From an uncultured Thalassolituus sp. (GTDB lineage Bacteria; Pseudomonadota; Gammaproteobacteria; Pseudomonadales; Oceanobacteraceae), in NCBI RefSeq assembly GCF_950066645.1, contig NZ_CATMFB010000015.1:1-64000 (forward strand): a stretch of DNA of 64,000 nucleotides, given 5' to 3'. Each line of letters opens with the position of its first letter. The first letter of the stretch is position 1. A program made the translations under genes and the position numbers. Below, piece by piece: positions 35,901 to 44,692 of this stretch. The notes beneath the pieces are model-generated. The model was not told the DNA's origin. It saw only the letters and a list, made by a program, of their open reading frames with translations, and did no database searches.

Positions 35901-38900
35901 TGATCCGCGCGGATGAGCTGCTTCAGGTATGGCGTGATGAAGATAATACGGAAGTGCTTGATCAGCTGACCGCCGATCTGCAGGCCGTTGCCGCAGCTGC
36001 CGTCGATGCAAGCCTGCCAATGGTCGCCGATCTGTCACTGGCGCTGAATGCATTTTATCAGCGGGCCCGTCAGGCGGATGCGCATCCCGAAGCGTCTCTG
36101 GTTGAGTTTGCGACAGAGGCGCACGAGGAGCTGCTTAACATGATGGATTATCTGGCCGCTGGTCAGGATATCCCTTCACCTGAGCAGACGATCGCGGCAC
36201 TGAGTCACTGGGACTTTCCTCTGAATACAGCCGCGCAGGACAAAGACGACGGCGCGTCAGAGTCTTCTGCTGAGTGGCTTGCTGAAGAGTCTTCTTCTGT
36301 TGATCAGGTAGAACTTGATGAGCAGGAAGACGATATGATTCTGGATATCTTCCTTGAAGAAGCAGACGAAATATCGGAAGCCATCGAGTCTATTATGCAG
36401 AGCTGGCAGGCCTCCCCTGATGACCTGCTGCCTGTGGCTCAGTTGCAGCGTGAGCTGCACACTCTGAAAGGCGGTGCCCGGATGGCTGAATTGCCAGAGG
36501 TTGCCGACCTGTGTCACGAGCTTGAGACTCTGTATGAGCGTCTGAATGACGGCGTAATTGAACGTTCTGATGCCACCATTCCGATGATTCACCGCGCGCA
36601 TGATGTGCTTGCGGGTCAGCTTCAGGCGGTGCGCTCTGGGCAGGTGCCTGAAAATGCCAGCGCTCTGATCGCTGAAATCCATCATATGGCGGCAGGGGCG
36701 CCGCAGTCTGACGCCGCAGAAGACGAGCTGACGCCTCCTCCTGTACAGAACGATGTACGCTCTGAAAGCGCTGATGAAAGCGATCGCGAAATCGTCGGGA
36801 TTTTCCTCGAGGAAGCGGCGGAGCTGATGGAGTCGCTTGATGAGGCAATTGAATCCTGGCGGAATGATACGGATGGCAAGGGCTATGCCGATGAAATTCT
36901 GCGGGTTCTGCACACGCTGAAGGGCGGTGCCCGTCTCGCCGGTCTGACCCGGATAGGTGACACCACTCATAATTTCGAGACCGACGTACAGAAAGCGGTA
37001 GACCGGCACGCACGTTTTGATCAGGCATTCTTTGCCCACCTGCATGAACGTCAGGAGACGCTGCAGGGGCAGATAGATGAAGTAGCGCGTCTGCTTGAAA
37101 ACGAGGGTGTTCTTGTTCTTGGTGAAAAAGAACTGGTCGTTGAGTCCTCTCACGCCGACGCTCCTGAGGCTGAGACGCTTCAGGAAGGCGTGACGGAGCC
37201 CGCGTCAGAGGAAGAAACTACTTCCGGATTGGCAACGGATATTCCAGCAGAGGAAGACGACTCAGAAACCTTGCCGGTTGTTATCGAAAGCGAGTCTGCG
37301 GTACCGGGTACCGACGTAAAACCTGCAGAATCCCGTGCTGTTCAGCAGAGTCAGATGGCGAACCAGCGTAAGGCTCCGACTGAACTGGTTAAGGTGTCTG
37401 CTGACCTCCTCGATAACCTGGTAAACCTCGCGGGTGAAACCGCGATAGGCCGGGGACGCCTGGAGCAGCAGGTAAGTGACTTCTCACATACTCTGGGTGA
37501 AATGGACCAGACGCTGGATCGTCTGCGCGACCAGCTCCGTCGTCTGGATATCGAAACCGAGGCCCAGGTACTGTTCCGTCAGGAGCGTCATGGCCCTGAC
37601 TACGATGACTTCGATCCACTGGAGATGGACCGCTATTCCGCCATTCAGCAGCTTTCCCGTGCATTGATGGAATCTGCATCGGATATGCTCGACCTGAAAG
37701 AAACTCTGTCGTTGAAGACCCGTGACGCTGAAACTCTGTTGTTGCAGCAGAGCCGGGTGAACACTGAACTTCAGGAAGGCCTGATGAAAACGCGGATGGT
37801 GCCATTCCAGCGGCTGGTGCCACGTCTGCGCCGTATCGTCCGTCAGGTCAGTCTTGAGCTGAATAAACAGGTTGATCTGCGTGTTAATAATGCTGACGGC
37901 GAAATGGACCGTACCATTCTTGAGCGGATTATTTCACCGCTTGAACATATGGTCCGTAACGCCGTTGACCACGGTATTGAAAATACAGATGGCCGTCAGG
38001 CGGCTGGCAAGCCAGTCATGGGTAACATCGAACTGGATATCCGCCGGGATGGCGGCGACGTGGTTCTCACGCTGCGCGATGATGGCCGGGGGATTAATCT
38101 GGATGCGGTTCTGCGTAAGGCCCGCAATCGTGGAATGATCCCCGCGGATGTCAAACCGACCGATGCTGAAATCATTCAGTTCATTATGCAGCCAGGATTC
38201 TCTACCGCTGAGGTCGTGACTCAGATTTCGGGTCGCGGTGTCGGCATGGACGTTGTGAACAGTGAAATCAAACAGATGGGTGGCTCGCTGGAGGTCCGCA
38301 GTGACGCCGGGCGAGGCACTGAATTTGAGATTCGTCTGCCGTTTACGGTATCGGTGAACCGGGCCCTGATGGTTCGCGTAGGCGAAGATCTGTACGCAGT
38401 GCCACTGAATAATATTCAGGGCATTGTGCGGGCGTCGGTGTCTGAGCTGCAGGCACTTTACGAGCGTCCGGAAGACGAACGCGTCTTTGCGTATGCGGGT
38501 AAGGAGTATCAGCTGGGCTATCTTGGCGCGATGCTGGATTCAGGCTCCCATCCGAAAATTGCCGGGCACCAGTTGCCTCTGCCTCTGTTGTTGATTCGCG
38601 GTCAGGTGCCTTTTGCGCTGCAGGTGGATTCACTGCTTGGCTCACGCGAAATCGTTGTAAAAAGTCTGGGGCCACAGTTTGCCGGTGTCCGGGGTATCTC
38701 CGGCGGTACGATTCTGGGTGACGGTAGCGTCGTTATTATTCTTGATCTCCCAGCCATGATCCGTACGCAGACCAGCCTTGAATACCAGCAGGCACGTGCA
38801 CTGGAAGATAAGGCGGCGGAAGCGCGTCACGAACATGAGGCTCATTTGCCGAAAGTTCTGGTGGTGGATGACTCGGTGACGGTTCGTAAGGTGACAGGTC

Positions 38901-39220
38901 GCCTGCTTGAGCGCCATGGCATGGAAGTCCTGACTGCGAAGGATGGGGTTCATGCGATGGAGGTTCTGCAGGACCATAAGCCGGATGTGATTCTGCTGGA
39001 TATCGAAATGCCGCGGATGGATGGCTTCGAAGTTGCGTCCCTGGTACGCCACGACGCCAGGTTGCAGGATGTGCCGATCATTATGATTACATCGCGGACG
39101 GGTGAAAAACACCGTGAGCGGGCGATGAGTATTGGTGTGAACGATTATCTCGGCAAACCATTCCAGGAAGATACACTGCTGGAGCGTATCCACGGCTTCC
39201 TGGGGCAGGGAGTGCATTGA
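32900..39220 (+). CDS. chpA: Hybrid chemosensory histidine kinase ChpA
   Basis: 2106 aa. From the N-terminus: a degenerate phosphotransfer-like unit with His47 (LHQVHGTLQMV); a region without phospho-His; a unit with His466 (LLHSIEGSLNM); four canonical HPt domains with His677 (HTLKGSGRM), His890 (HTLKGSAHM), His1187 (HTLKGGARM) and His1338 (HTLKGGARL), separated by acidic linkers; one more degenerate helical unit near 1075; then the CheA dimerisation and ATPase core (N-box HMVRNAVDHGIE, LRDDGRGINL, SGRGVGMDVV), a CheW-like domain, and a receiver with Asp2034 (ILLDIEMPRMDG). The P. aeruginosa protein is longer (about 2470 aa). It autophosphorylates and feeds PilG/PilH. Confidence 0.96.
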   Translation: MSQDYIALEWVKGEIRETLQQAQQSLEAYVEHPEDRSRLRFCLSYLHQVHGTLQMVEFYGAALLAEEMEAVALALAEGQLTNEQDGLEVLMQAIIQLPHYLEHVKVGRRDLPVVLLPILNELRSTRGENFLSETSLFTPAIEHNTPLTGEQKNQFTQVNFSQWLRKTRQMLQAATLQLLQDREPDLAKHYLNKLFARLNKAMGGTPQGIIWLPALAFSEWLTKQDSLPKSAKVLLRQLDQLLKQDLDQGVAVINRPPADELLKNLLFYVARTDVRGDAIRLVQKRFRLDEALPSAEDVAAEGTMGGPGVDAVSGALSALIEEIGAVKDTLDQLMRGSQDRTPALEGARKTIRQVADTMGMLGLGMPRKVMQEQESQLVTMLESGTADDSALLDVAGALLYVEATLNGMLRDGDLSRNASDSAMSDAQRAVLREARNVLEQVKDSVVAYIAHQWSTDKLEGVPGLLHSIEGSLNMVPLPRVANLLADLSSFIRQALLSDRPKPEFGVMDMVAEVLSGIEYYLERYADGGEIADDALLDRASETLSNLLQICHVTSDGDLDESGAEGTDEFDDVDHAITSFNEALGFDNASSDYEETAPSEHPDESSVAISEAATAPEEAGARAETAEPEDDDLIDDEIIEVFLEEAEEVLETLQEYWPQFVAQQNDSEALTTVRRAFHTLKGSGRMVKAADIGELAWSVENMFNRVLDETVEVTQPLIAFVDHIISLIPGLIEDFRHKAATRVDVQPLMDTAFAFADGQTPALPVDTAEPVEVTENADQAEDIAGDVSVTALEVLEADSLTDDTDEGAASMEAFLDHFSEETAPDAAVDLTDLPQIESEELSEDDADRLSLLDVFIAETDMHLNTVDDFVQQSRSESFTNPVTDDLQRALHTLKGSAHMAELTPLAELASAQEHLVKELRGYQLPNSPALTDLLEDAGRAVRAYMSPEQLLTLEGIEGADALHGRIADIEQNQLAHLTESEGGAGPSPDVLARFLSSGMDSLIRADELLQVWRDEDNTEVLDQLTADLQAVAAAAVDASLPMVADLSLALNAFYQRARQADAHPEASLVEFATEAHEELLNMMDYLAAGQDIPSPEQTIAALSHWDFPLNTAAQDKDDGASESSAEWLAEESSSVDQVELDEQEDDMILDIFLEEADEISEAIESIMQSWQASPDDLLPVAQLQRELHTLKGGARMAELPEVADLCHELETLYERLNDGVIERSDATIPMIHRAHDVLAGQLQAVRSGQVPENASALIAEIHHMAAGAPQSDAAEDELTPPPVQNDVRSESADESDREIVGIFLEEAAELMESLDEAIESWRNDTDGKGYADEILRVLHTLKGGARLAGLTRIGDTTHNFETDVQKAVDRHARFDQAFFAHLHERQETLQGQIDEVARLLENEGVLVLGEKELVVESSHADAPEAETLQEGVTEPASEEETTSGLATDIPAEEDDSETLPVVIESESAVPGTDVKPAESRAVQQSQMANQRKAPTELVKVSADLLDNLVNLAGETAIGRGRLEQQVSDFSHTLGEMDQTLDRLRDQLRRLDIETEAQVLFRQERHGPDYDDFDPLEMDRYSAIQQLSRALMESASDMLDLKETLSLKTRDAETLLLQQSRVNTELQEGLMKTRMVPFQRLVPRLRRIVRQVSLELNKQVDLRVNNADGEMDRTILERIISPLEHMVRNAVDHGIENTDGRQAAGKPVMGNIELDIRRDGGDVVLTLRDDGRGINLDAVLRKARNRGMIPADVKPTDAEIIQFIMQPGFSTAEVVTQISGRGVGMDVVNSEIKQMGGSLEVRSDAGRGTEFEIRLPFTVSVNRALMVRVGEDLYAVPLNNIQGIVRASVSELQALYERPEDERVFAYAGKEYQLGYLGAMLDSGSHPKIAGHQLPLPLLLIRGQVPFALQVDSLLGSREIVVKSLGPQFAGVRGISGGTILGDGSVVIILDLPAMIRTQTSLEYQQARALEDKAAEARHEHEAHLPKVLVVDDSVTVRKVTGRLLERHGMEVLTAKDGVHAMEVLQDHKPDVILLDIEMPRMDGFEVASLVRHDARLQDVPIIMITSRTGEKHRERAMSIGVNDYLGKPFQEDTLLERIHGFLGQGVH

Positions 39221-39221
39221 G

Positions 39222-40253
39222 TTGTCTGCGCCGCGAGTGGCTGTACTGAACCATGATCTGCTGCAACAGCATGTGCTCAGTGATACTTTGCGACGACTTG
39301 GATTCGATCTGGTACTGAATACGGTGCCAGGCCGGCTCTCTGCGGCTCAGCTGCAGGAGACTGAAACCGATGTCTGGCTGATCAATATGGCCGACGCGGA
39401 CGACGAGTTTGATGGCTTTGAAGCGCTGCTCGATGGTGAAGTTCCGGTGCTGATTGGCATGGACCCCGCTCCGCAGAAAAGCTGTACGACCTATCTCCGG
39501 TGGGAGAAGCGTCTGCTCAGTAAGTTGCAGGATCTGACCCATGCTCCTGCTCCGGCAGCTGAGGTGCCAGATACTGCGCTGACACCCAGAACCAGCGGCG
39601 GAGCCGATATTCCTCTGCCTGCGGTGTTCCGTGACCGTCAGGGAGAACGTGCGCTTGAAGTCTGGGTGCTGGGCGCTTCTCTCGGTGGGCCGGAGGCCGT
39701 CAAAATGTTTCTGGATGCTCTGCCTGCAGGTCTGCCTGTTGCGTTTGTCTATGCACAGCACATCGACCCCCGGTTTGAAGAGGCTCTGTGTCAGGCCGTT
39801 GGCAGGCACGCTTCTTATCAGCTTCGTAATTATGAAGAGGGGCTGCGTCTGAAGGCTGGCGATGTACTTGTCGCGCCAGTGTCACATCAGTTTACGATGG
39901 CGGGACTGGATGAAGTCTCACTTGAGGCTGCGCCCTGGAATGGGCCGTATGGCCCGTCGATCGATGGTGTCATAGACGCGGTCAGCCGACATGCCTGTTC
40001 ACGCTTTGGCTGCATCCTGTTCAGTGGCATGGGTAGTGATGGGGCCGACAGTATTCTGGGCTTGCCCGCAGACAAGCCCGTCTGGGTACAGCGACCGGAC
40101 ACCTGCGGGAATTCGTCAATGCCGGAGAGTGCTATAGGCACTGGCCGGGTCAATTTTATCGGAGATCCGTATCAGCTGGCATTGCAGCTGGTACAGCACA
40201 TTAACAGAACCTGGACAGAACACTATGAACCAGACAGTCACCACCACGGATAA
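39222..40253 (+). CDS. chpB: Chemotaxis-type methylesterase ChpB
   Basis: 343 aa, TTG start one base after the chpA stop. The C-terminal CheB esterase domain carries the triad Ser153 (GASLGGPEAV), His180 (YAQHIDP) and Asp273 (SGMGSDGADS). The N-terminal 110 residues resemble a receiver in outline (PRVAVLNHDLLQQ) but lack the acidic pair and a clear phospho-acceptor, so activation must differ from CheB. It removes methyl groups from PilJ. Overlaps chpC by 29 bases. Confidence 0.92.
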   Translation: MSAPRVAVLNHDLLQQHVLSDTLRRLGFDLVLNTVPGRLSAAQLQETETDVWLINMADADDEFDGFEALLDGEVPVLIGMDPAPQKSCTTYLRWEKRLLSKLQDLTHAPAPAAEVPDTALTPRTSGGADIPLPAVFRDRQGERALEVWVLGASLGGPEAVKMFLDALPAGLPVAFVYAQHIDPRFEEALCQAVGRHASYQLRNYEEGLRLKAGDVLVAPVSHQFTMAGLDEVSLEAAPWNGPYGPSIDGVIDAVSRHACSRFGCILFSGMGSDGADSILGLPADKPVWVQRPDTCGNSSMPESAIGTGRVNFIGDPYQLALQLVQHINRTWTEHYEPDSHHHG

Positions 40254-40701
40254 GACAAAAGAACAGGTAGACTGTCTTCTTATCCCATTAAAAGATCGCA
40301 ATCTGGTTGTGCCTAATGTGACCGTTGCTGAGGTGATTCCGTTTTCGCATCTGCTGACAACCAATGCCAGCACCGACTGGATTCTTGGTCGCCTTGACTG
40401 GCGTGGGACTCTGGTACCAGCACTCTGTTTCGAGCTACTTAATGGTAACCCGGCTCCCGCACCGAATCCGGATGCCCGCTTCATCATTGTCAACGGGATC
40501 AGCGACCACCCTCAGATGCCCTTCTACGCGATTCTGGTTCAGGGGATTCCGAAGCTGATGCATCTCACCGAAGGCGACCTGCAGAAAGTCGACGCCGTCG
40601 GGATGGGAGAGTTTGACCAGCTTGCTGTATCTATTGATGGTGTTACCGCGATGATCCCGGATCTGGAACGGGTTGAGAATGTGGTGCTCACTGTTATCTG
40701 A
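40225..40701 (+). CDS. chpC: CheW-like adaptor ChpC
   Basis: 158 aa, a single CheW-like domain: DCLLIPLKDRNLVVPNVTVA, WILGRLDWRGTLVPALCFEL and the C-terminal AMIPDLERVENVVL. In P. aeruginosa ChpC is a second, conditional coupling protein of the Chp array. Last gene of the chemosensory operon; after its stop there is no clear terminator before the glycan genes start at 40777. Confidence 0.9.
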   Translation: MNQTVTTTDKTKEQVDCLLIPLKDRNLVVPNVTVAEVIPFSHLLTTNASTDWILGRLDWRGTLVPALCFELLNGNPAPAPNPDARFIIVNGISDHPQMPFYAILVQGIPKLMHLTEGDLQKVDAVGMGEFDQLAVSIDGVTAMIPDLERVENVVLTVI

Positions 40702-40776
40702 CCCAGCCCTGTCAGGTTTCCGCAAACCGGTGCTTGCTGTATAGTCAGCCTCTGCATTAAACAGAGACTCCGGACA

Positions 40777-41595
40777 ATGTTCCAGCTATTACGCCGCCGT
40801 CTGCGGGGCCGGAAAACAGCGACAGATATCCAACCTTTCAGCCGTTCACCGGCTGAGATTCCCTACCGCCAGGCCGAAACAATTGTGACTTTGGTGCCAC
40901 CGGAGCGCTGTCGCAGTAATTTTCTCGGATACCCTGTCCAGGACAGTCCATTCGTGCGGATTCTCACCCGTGATGATTCTGGTTACGAAGGCAGTGCTCT
41001 GGAAACCTTTTATCAGACATTTCAACCGGAGACGGTCGGTGAACTTCTGGGGCTGAAGACCAGTGCAATCGCATCACTGCCAGCGATGTCTGCTGTAATG
41101 CCGTGGTGGAACCGCCATCCGGAGCAACGTCTTGAGCAGGTAGCCGTAAAGTCGGGCAACGGACGTTTTCTGGGTAAGGAAGCGATTAAGCTGGGTGCAT
41201 CAGAGCAGACAGATTTCGGTTGGCAGTATTATGGTCCGGTAAGTACCCCAGTCGGGAAAATGGAATACGAGCGCCAGGTGTCGGTATTCCGGAGCATTCG
41301 CGAGCAAGGGTTCCGGCCAACGTCAGCGACCCAGATTCACGGTGAGTTTCTGGTCAGTGGAGAGGATTGGGTCTGGGTGAATATCGGCGGAAAACACCGT
41401 CTGAATTCATTGGTTGCTTTGGGGAGTCCGGATATTCAGGTTTCCGCAAAAGGTAAGTACGGCCCGGTGATTATCCGTCGTAGCGAGTCTTCCATCTGGC
41501 CAAACGTGCAGAATGGTCTGTTTGATGAAGCAGAAGCGCTTGAATTATTCGATCGGATACTTGCGGGCCGTGGTCCGGAGATGAAAACGCAATGA
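40777..41595 (+). CDS. Unknown protein with ParB/sulfiredoxin-like motif, heading the glycan genes
   Basis: 272 aa, no signal peptide, basic N-terminus (LLRRRLRGRK). I do not recognise a named family. The segment VNIGGKHRLNSLVALGSPDI matches the pattern G-x-HR-x-x-(A/S)-x-x-ALG seen in ParB/sulfiredoxin-like nucleotidase folds. Other features are VMPWWNRHPEQRL and DFGWQYYGPVSTPVG. It overlaps the pyruvyltransferase-like gene by 4 bases, so the two are translationally coupled, pointing to a role in making or regulating a surface glycan. A TATAGT box near 40739 could be part of its promoter. Confidence 0.75.
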   Translation: MFQLLRRRLRGRKTATDIQPFSRSPAEIPYRQAETIVTLVPPERCRSNFLGYPVQDSPFVRILTRDDSGYEGSALETFYQTFQPETVGELLGLKTSAIASLPAMSAVMPWWNRHPEQRLEQVAVKSGNGRFLGKEAIKLGASEQTDFGWQYYGPVSTPVGKMEYERQVSVFRSIREQGFRPTSATQIHGEFLVSGEDWVWVNIGGKHRLNSLVALGSPDIQVSAKGKYGPVIIRRSESSIWPNVQNGLFDEAEALELFDRILAGRGPEMKTQ

Positions 41596-42608
41596 GAGTT
41601 GCCGTTATAAATGATACCCGTTCAACTCACCATTTTGGCTGCATGCTGGTTATGGAAAATCTCCTGCGTCTGTTGAGTGATCAGGATGTGGACGTGGTGT
41701 GGACCTGGCCAGTAAGTGTTGACTGGCGTCGCCATAAAAGGCGGATTCTCAGTATGCCAGCCGTTGATGCGATTATTATCAATGGCGAAGGCACAATTCA
41801 TCATAACGATAGCCGGCGGTTTTCTCAGGCTCTGATTGATATGGTGGACTTTGCTGCAGACACTTTAAAAGTCCCTTGTTACCTGCTCAATGCCACCCTG
41901 CATAAAAATACCACTGCTGCCTATCAGAGTCTGGGAAGGGCCCGGGCCATCTATGTGCGCGACCGTGGTAGCCTCAAAGAACTGCAGGAGTTCGGGGGGC
42001 TGACTGGTGCGTATGTGCCGGACCTGACGTTTGCATCAAATGTGTCACACAGCCGCGATCGAAGTGAATGCGACCGGACTCTGGTGATAGACAGTGCAGT
42101 TAAAGAAGACAGTCGGTTTCTTGAAGCTTATGCCAGTGATAATGGCTTTGATTTTCGCTCAATGGTCGTTGCCCGTCCTTCAAATGCTCGTTTCTTGCGT
42201 AGTCCGAGACCTTGGGTAAAGAATGTCATTAAGTGGCTGAAGTCGGACAGAAAACTGGCAACGGATGCTGGAAGTTATATTCGTTATCTCCAGGGTTACG
42301 GAATGGTCATTACCGGTCGATATCACACGGTGACCATGTGCCTGAAGAACAGGATTCCCTTTATCGCGCTGGAGTCGAATACACCGAAGATCAGATATCT
42401 GCTCACTGATGTGCTCGGCGAAGCTGGCCGGTCGTTGACTGTAAGTGACGTAACATCGGGTATTCCAGAGCGCCTGCGAAGCTTCAACGAGAAGGAACTT
42501 GAGGCGATTACTTTATTTACCGCGGATGCGGAAATTGCAATAGAGTCGATGATTGCAGATGTCTGCAATGACATCAGTCGTGGTGCACAAGGACGATACG
42601 AATACTGA
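41592..42608 (+). CDS. Polysaccharide pyruvyltransferase-family protein
   Basis: 338 aa, GT-B-like fold of the CsaB/WcaK family. Diagnostic stretches are AIIINGEGTIHHND in the N-terminal half and GMVITGRYHTVTMCL with PFIALESNTPKIRYLL in the C-terminal half. Members add pyruvate ketals to sugars of surface polymers, although some act as glycosyltransferases. It is flanked on both sides by glycan-type genes with 4-base overlap upstream and a TGATATG junction downstream. Confidence 0.85.
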   Translation: MRVAVINDTRSTHHFGCMLVMENLLRLLSDQDVDVVWTWPVSVDWRRHKRRILSMPAVDAIIINGEGTIHHNDSRRFSQALIDMVDFAADTLKVPCYLLNATLHKNTTAAYQSLGRARAIYVRDRGSLKELQEFGGLTGAYVPDLTFASNVSHSRDRSECDRTLVIDSAVKEDSRFLEAYASDNGFDFRSMVVARPSNARFLRSPRPWVKNVIKWLKSDRKLATDAGSYIRYLQGYGMVITGRYHTVTMCLKNRIPFIALESNTPKIRYLLTDVLGEAGRSLTVSDVTSGIPERLRSFNEKELEAITLFTADAEIAIESMIADVCNDISRGAQGRYEY

Positions 42609-42609
42609 T

Positions 42610-43614
42610 ATGAAAAGAAACTGGCTCAGGACGGCCAGGGCGATCGCCCGTGTTCATAGTATCTGCAATGAAAATTCGATCAACCCACGCATTCTGCTGG
42701 ATGTGCTCGGTGAGGCGTCTGGTCAGTTACGGATTACAACTCTTAATCTTGAGTATGCCGAATTAGGTGGTGTTAATAACCAGGGCATGTTTCTCCATTA
42801 TGGAGATTCAGGTCGTACGCCGCTCGCTCTTTCTAAAATACAGGCACCGGAGCTGGCAGAGAGAGAGTTCCGCTTTATCCGCTGGTCAGATGAGCAGGGT
42901 GAAAAACTGACGGCAGAGCCAGTGTATTATCGTCAGCTCAGCAGCGACCTGGCTGTGACCAGCAGTACCTTTCTGCAACAGCCTTCCCGGTATCTGCCAT
43001 CTGCGATTCATGCACTGCATTGGCGGCTTATGCAGGTGAATGATTATGAAAACGCCTTAGGTGACAGCACTACTTTGCGGGCTCAGGTCCGGCCTGATAC
43101 GAACATACGTAAAGTACTTCATCATCTTGTCAGTGAAGAGCGCGCCGGGAAAGCATTGGACTTTATCGGGACTTTTCTTGAAGAACGACGGGCGATACTG
43201 GGACAACGTGTTCGAGAGCGCATTATGCTAGTCGCGCGTACTGTCATGCGTGACTGGGAGGCGTTGTTTGAGCGTGAAGCAGGGCTGGTTCATGGTGACT
43301 TCAAACGTCAGAATATTCTTTCTGTTTCAGATTTTGATTACCGATTGATTGACCTTCAGTACTATCTGGTAGGTATCCGCAGTTGGGATCTGGCTTTTTA
43401 TTATTCCAAATATGAAGAAGGATTTACCTACGCATTAATGGATTATCGTGGGGCAAACCGTATTCTGCGTACGTCAGACGAATCTCTGTTTGTGTTCCTT
43501 TACTTAATAGCCTCTTCACTGAAGATAAAGCCAAAACATAGAGAGCAGGTCATCAGAAGAAAGCTTCTGCCTGCGCTCAGCTACTTCGAATACCAGGGAA
43601 TCTATGCAGCCTGA
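42610..43614 (+). CDS. APH-like phosphotransferase of the glycan cluster
   Basis: 334 aa from the ATG at 42610, one base after the previous stop; a longer reading starts inside the upstream gene. The kinase-like C-terminal lobe has Brenner motif His228-Gly-Asp230 (LVHGDFKRQNIL), then YRLIDLQYYLVGIRSWDLA as the metal-binding DFG-like segment. The N-lobe is divergent. By context it probably phosphorylates a sugar or lipid-linked sugar (compare WaaP or choline kinases), not an antibiotic. Overlaps the glycosyltransferase by 11 bases. Confidence 0.78.
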   Translation: MKRNWLRTARAIARVHSICNENSINPRILLDVLGEASGQLRITTLNLEYAELGGVNNQGMFLHYGDSGRTPLALSKIQAPELAEREFRFIRWSDEQGEKLTAEPVYYRQLSSDLAVTSSTFLQQPSRYLPSAIHALHWRLMQVNDYENALGDSTTLRAQVRPDTNIRKVLHHLVSEERAGKALDFIGTFLEERRAILGQRVRERIMLVARTVMRDWEALFEREAGLVHGDFKRQNILSVSDFDYRLIDLQYYLVGIRSWDLAFYYSKYEEGFTYALMDYRGANRILRTSDESLFVFLYLIASSLKIKPKHREQVIRRKLLPALSYFEYQGIYAA

Positions 43615-44692
43615 GAAACAACGTCGTATCGGAATTATGGTGACAAGCCTGATGGGCGCCGGTACAGAAAAAACGATACTGACACTGGCAGAAGCTCTGG
43701 TCAGGGAAGGGGCACTGGTTGACCTATACGTCTTGCGCGATCATCGCGATTACACCCCTCAGGCGGGTGTGAACTGTATCTGGCTGAAAACATCGTCAAA
43801 TCGTGAGGCCAGAGTCCGTCTGAAGAAGAGCATCGCTGAGAAAGGCAAGGATTACTACGATCTCTTTGTTATCAGTAATGCCAAGTATTACCCCGTGGTA
43901 CCAGTCGCTAATAAAGTCTGCTCCGTGCACATTACTCCGACAGCGTGGATTACTGATGGCCCTCGTTGGAAGTTCTGGAGTCGCGCACGGAAAATCCGCA
44001 ATCTTCGTAAGAAGTTTGCCGCGCGCCCTGTGATCGCTCTGTCGGGAGGCATCAGAAATGATCTGATTAATAATCTTAAAGTGCCTCCTGAAAATGTGAG
44101 ACAGATTGTTAACCCGTTCGATCTGGACGCGATACGGACCGCTGCCGCAGCCGAGGGTGATTTACCAGAAGGACGTTATATTGTTTCTATCGCCTCTCTG
44201 AATGTGCGTAAGCGTCATGCAGATACCATCCGGGCACTGGGGCGTATGCAGAATAAAGAGGTATCACTGGTACTGGTTGGCCGTGGCAAAGATGAGAGTA
44301 ACCTCAGGGCATTAGCCAAAGATCTGGGCTTGCAGGAGCGGGTCATTTTCTGGGGCTGGGATGGAAATCCATATCGCCTTCTGAAGCATGCTGCGCTGTC
44401 GGTGCTCGCATCTGAGGCTGAGGGGTCACCGCGGGCTTTGATTGAGTCGCTTCTGGTTGGCACTCCTGCTGTCGCCACAGACTGCCCTTCTGGGCCATCT
44501 GAAATACTGATCGATGAGCTGGCACCTTTTCTGGTGCCTGTAGGCGATGTGGAAGCTCTGGCGCTTGCGATGGACCAGGCGTTGCGTGACTATCCGGAAA
44601 TCCCTGCCTGGATAGGAGAGCGCTTTGATTCTGCCGAGGTCGCCAGACGTTATCTGGCGTTACTCGAAGACGATGGTGTTTCTGATCGGTAA
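43604..44692 (+). CDS. Family 4 glycosyltransferase
   Basis: 362 aa GT-B enzyme. N-terminal GIMVTSLMGAGTEKTILTLA (glycine loop binding the acceptor side), then VNPFDLDAI, IVSIASLNVRKRH, LVLVGRGKDESNL and the nucleotide-sugar site SEAEGSPRALIESLLVGTPA with the E-x7-E spacing of GT4. The sugar donor cannot be told. Its last 43 bases overlap the convergent O-antigen-ligase gene. Confidence 0.9.
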   Translation: MQPEKQRRIGIMVTSLMGAGTEKTILTLAEALVREGALVDLYVLRDHRDYTPQAGVNCIWLKTSSNREARVRLKKSIAEKGKDYYDLFVISNAKYYPVVPVANKVCSVHITPTAWITDGPRWKFWSRARKIRNLRKKFAARPVIALSGGIRNDLINNLKVPPENVRQIVNPFDLDAIRTAAAAEGDLPEGRYIVSIASLNVRKRHADTIRALGRMQNKEVSLVLVGRGKDESNLRALAKDLGLQERVIFWGWDGNPYRLLKHAALSVLASEAEGSPRALIESLLVGTPAVATDCPSGPSEILIDELAPFLVPVGDVEALALAMDQALRDYPEIPAWIGERFDSAEVARRYLALLEDDGVSDR

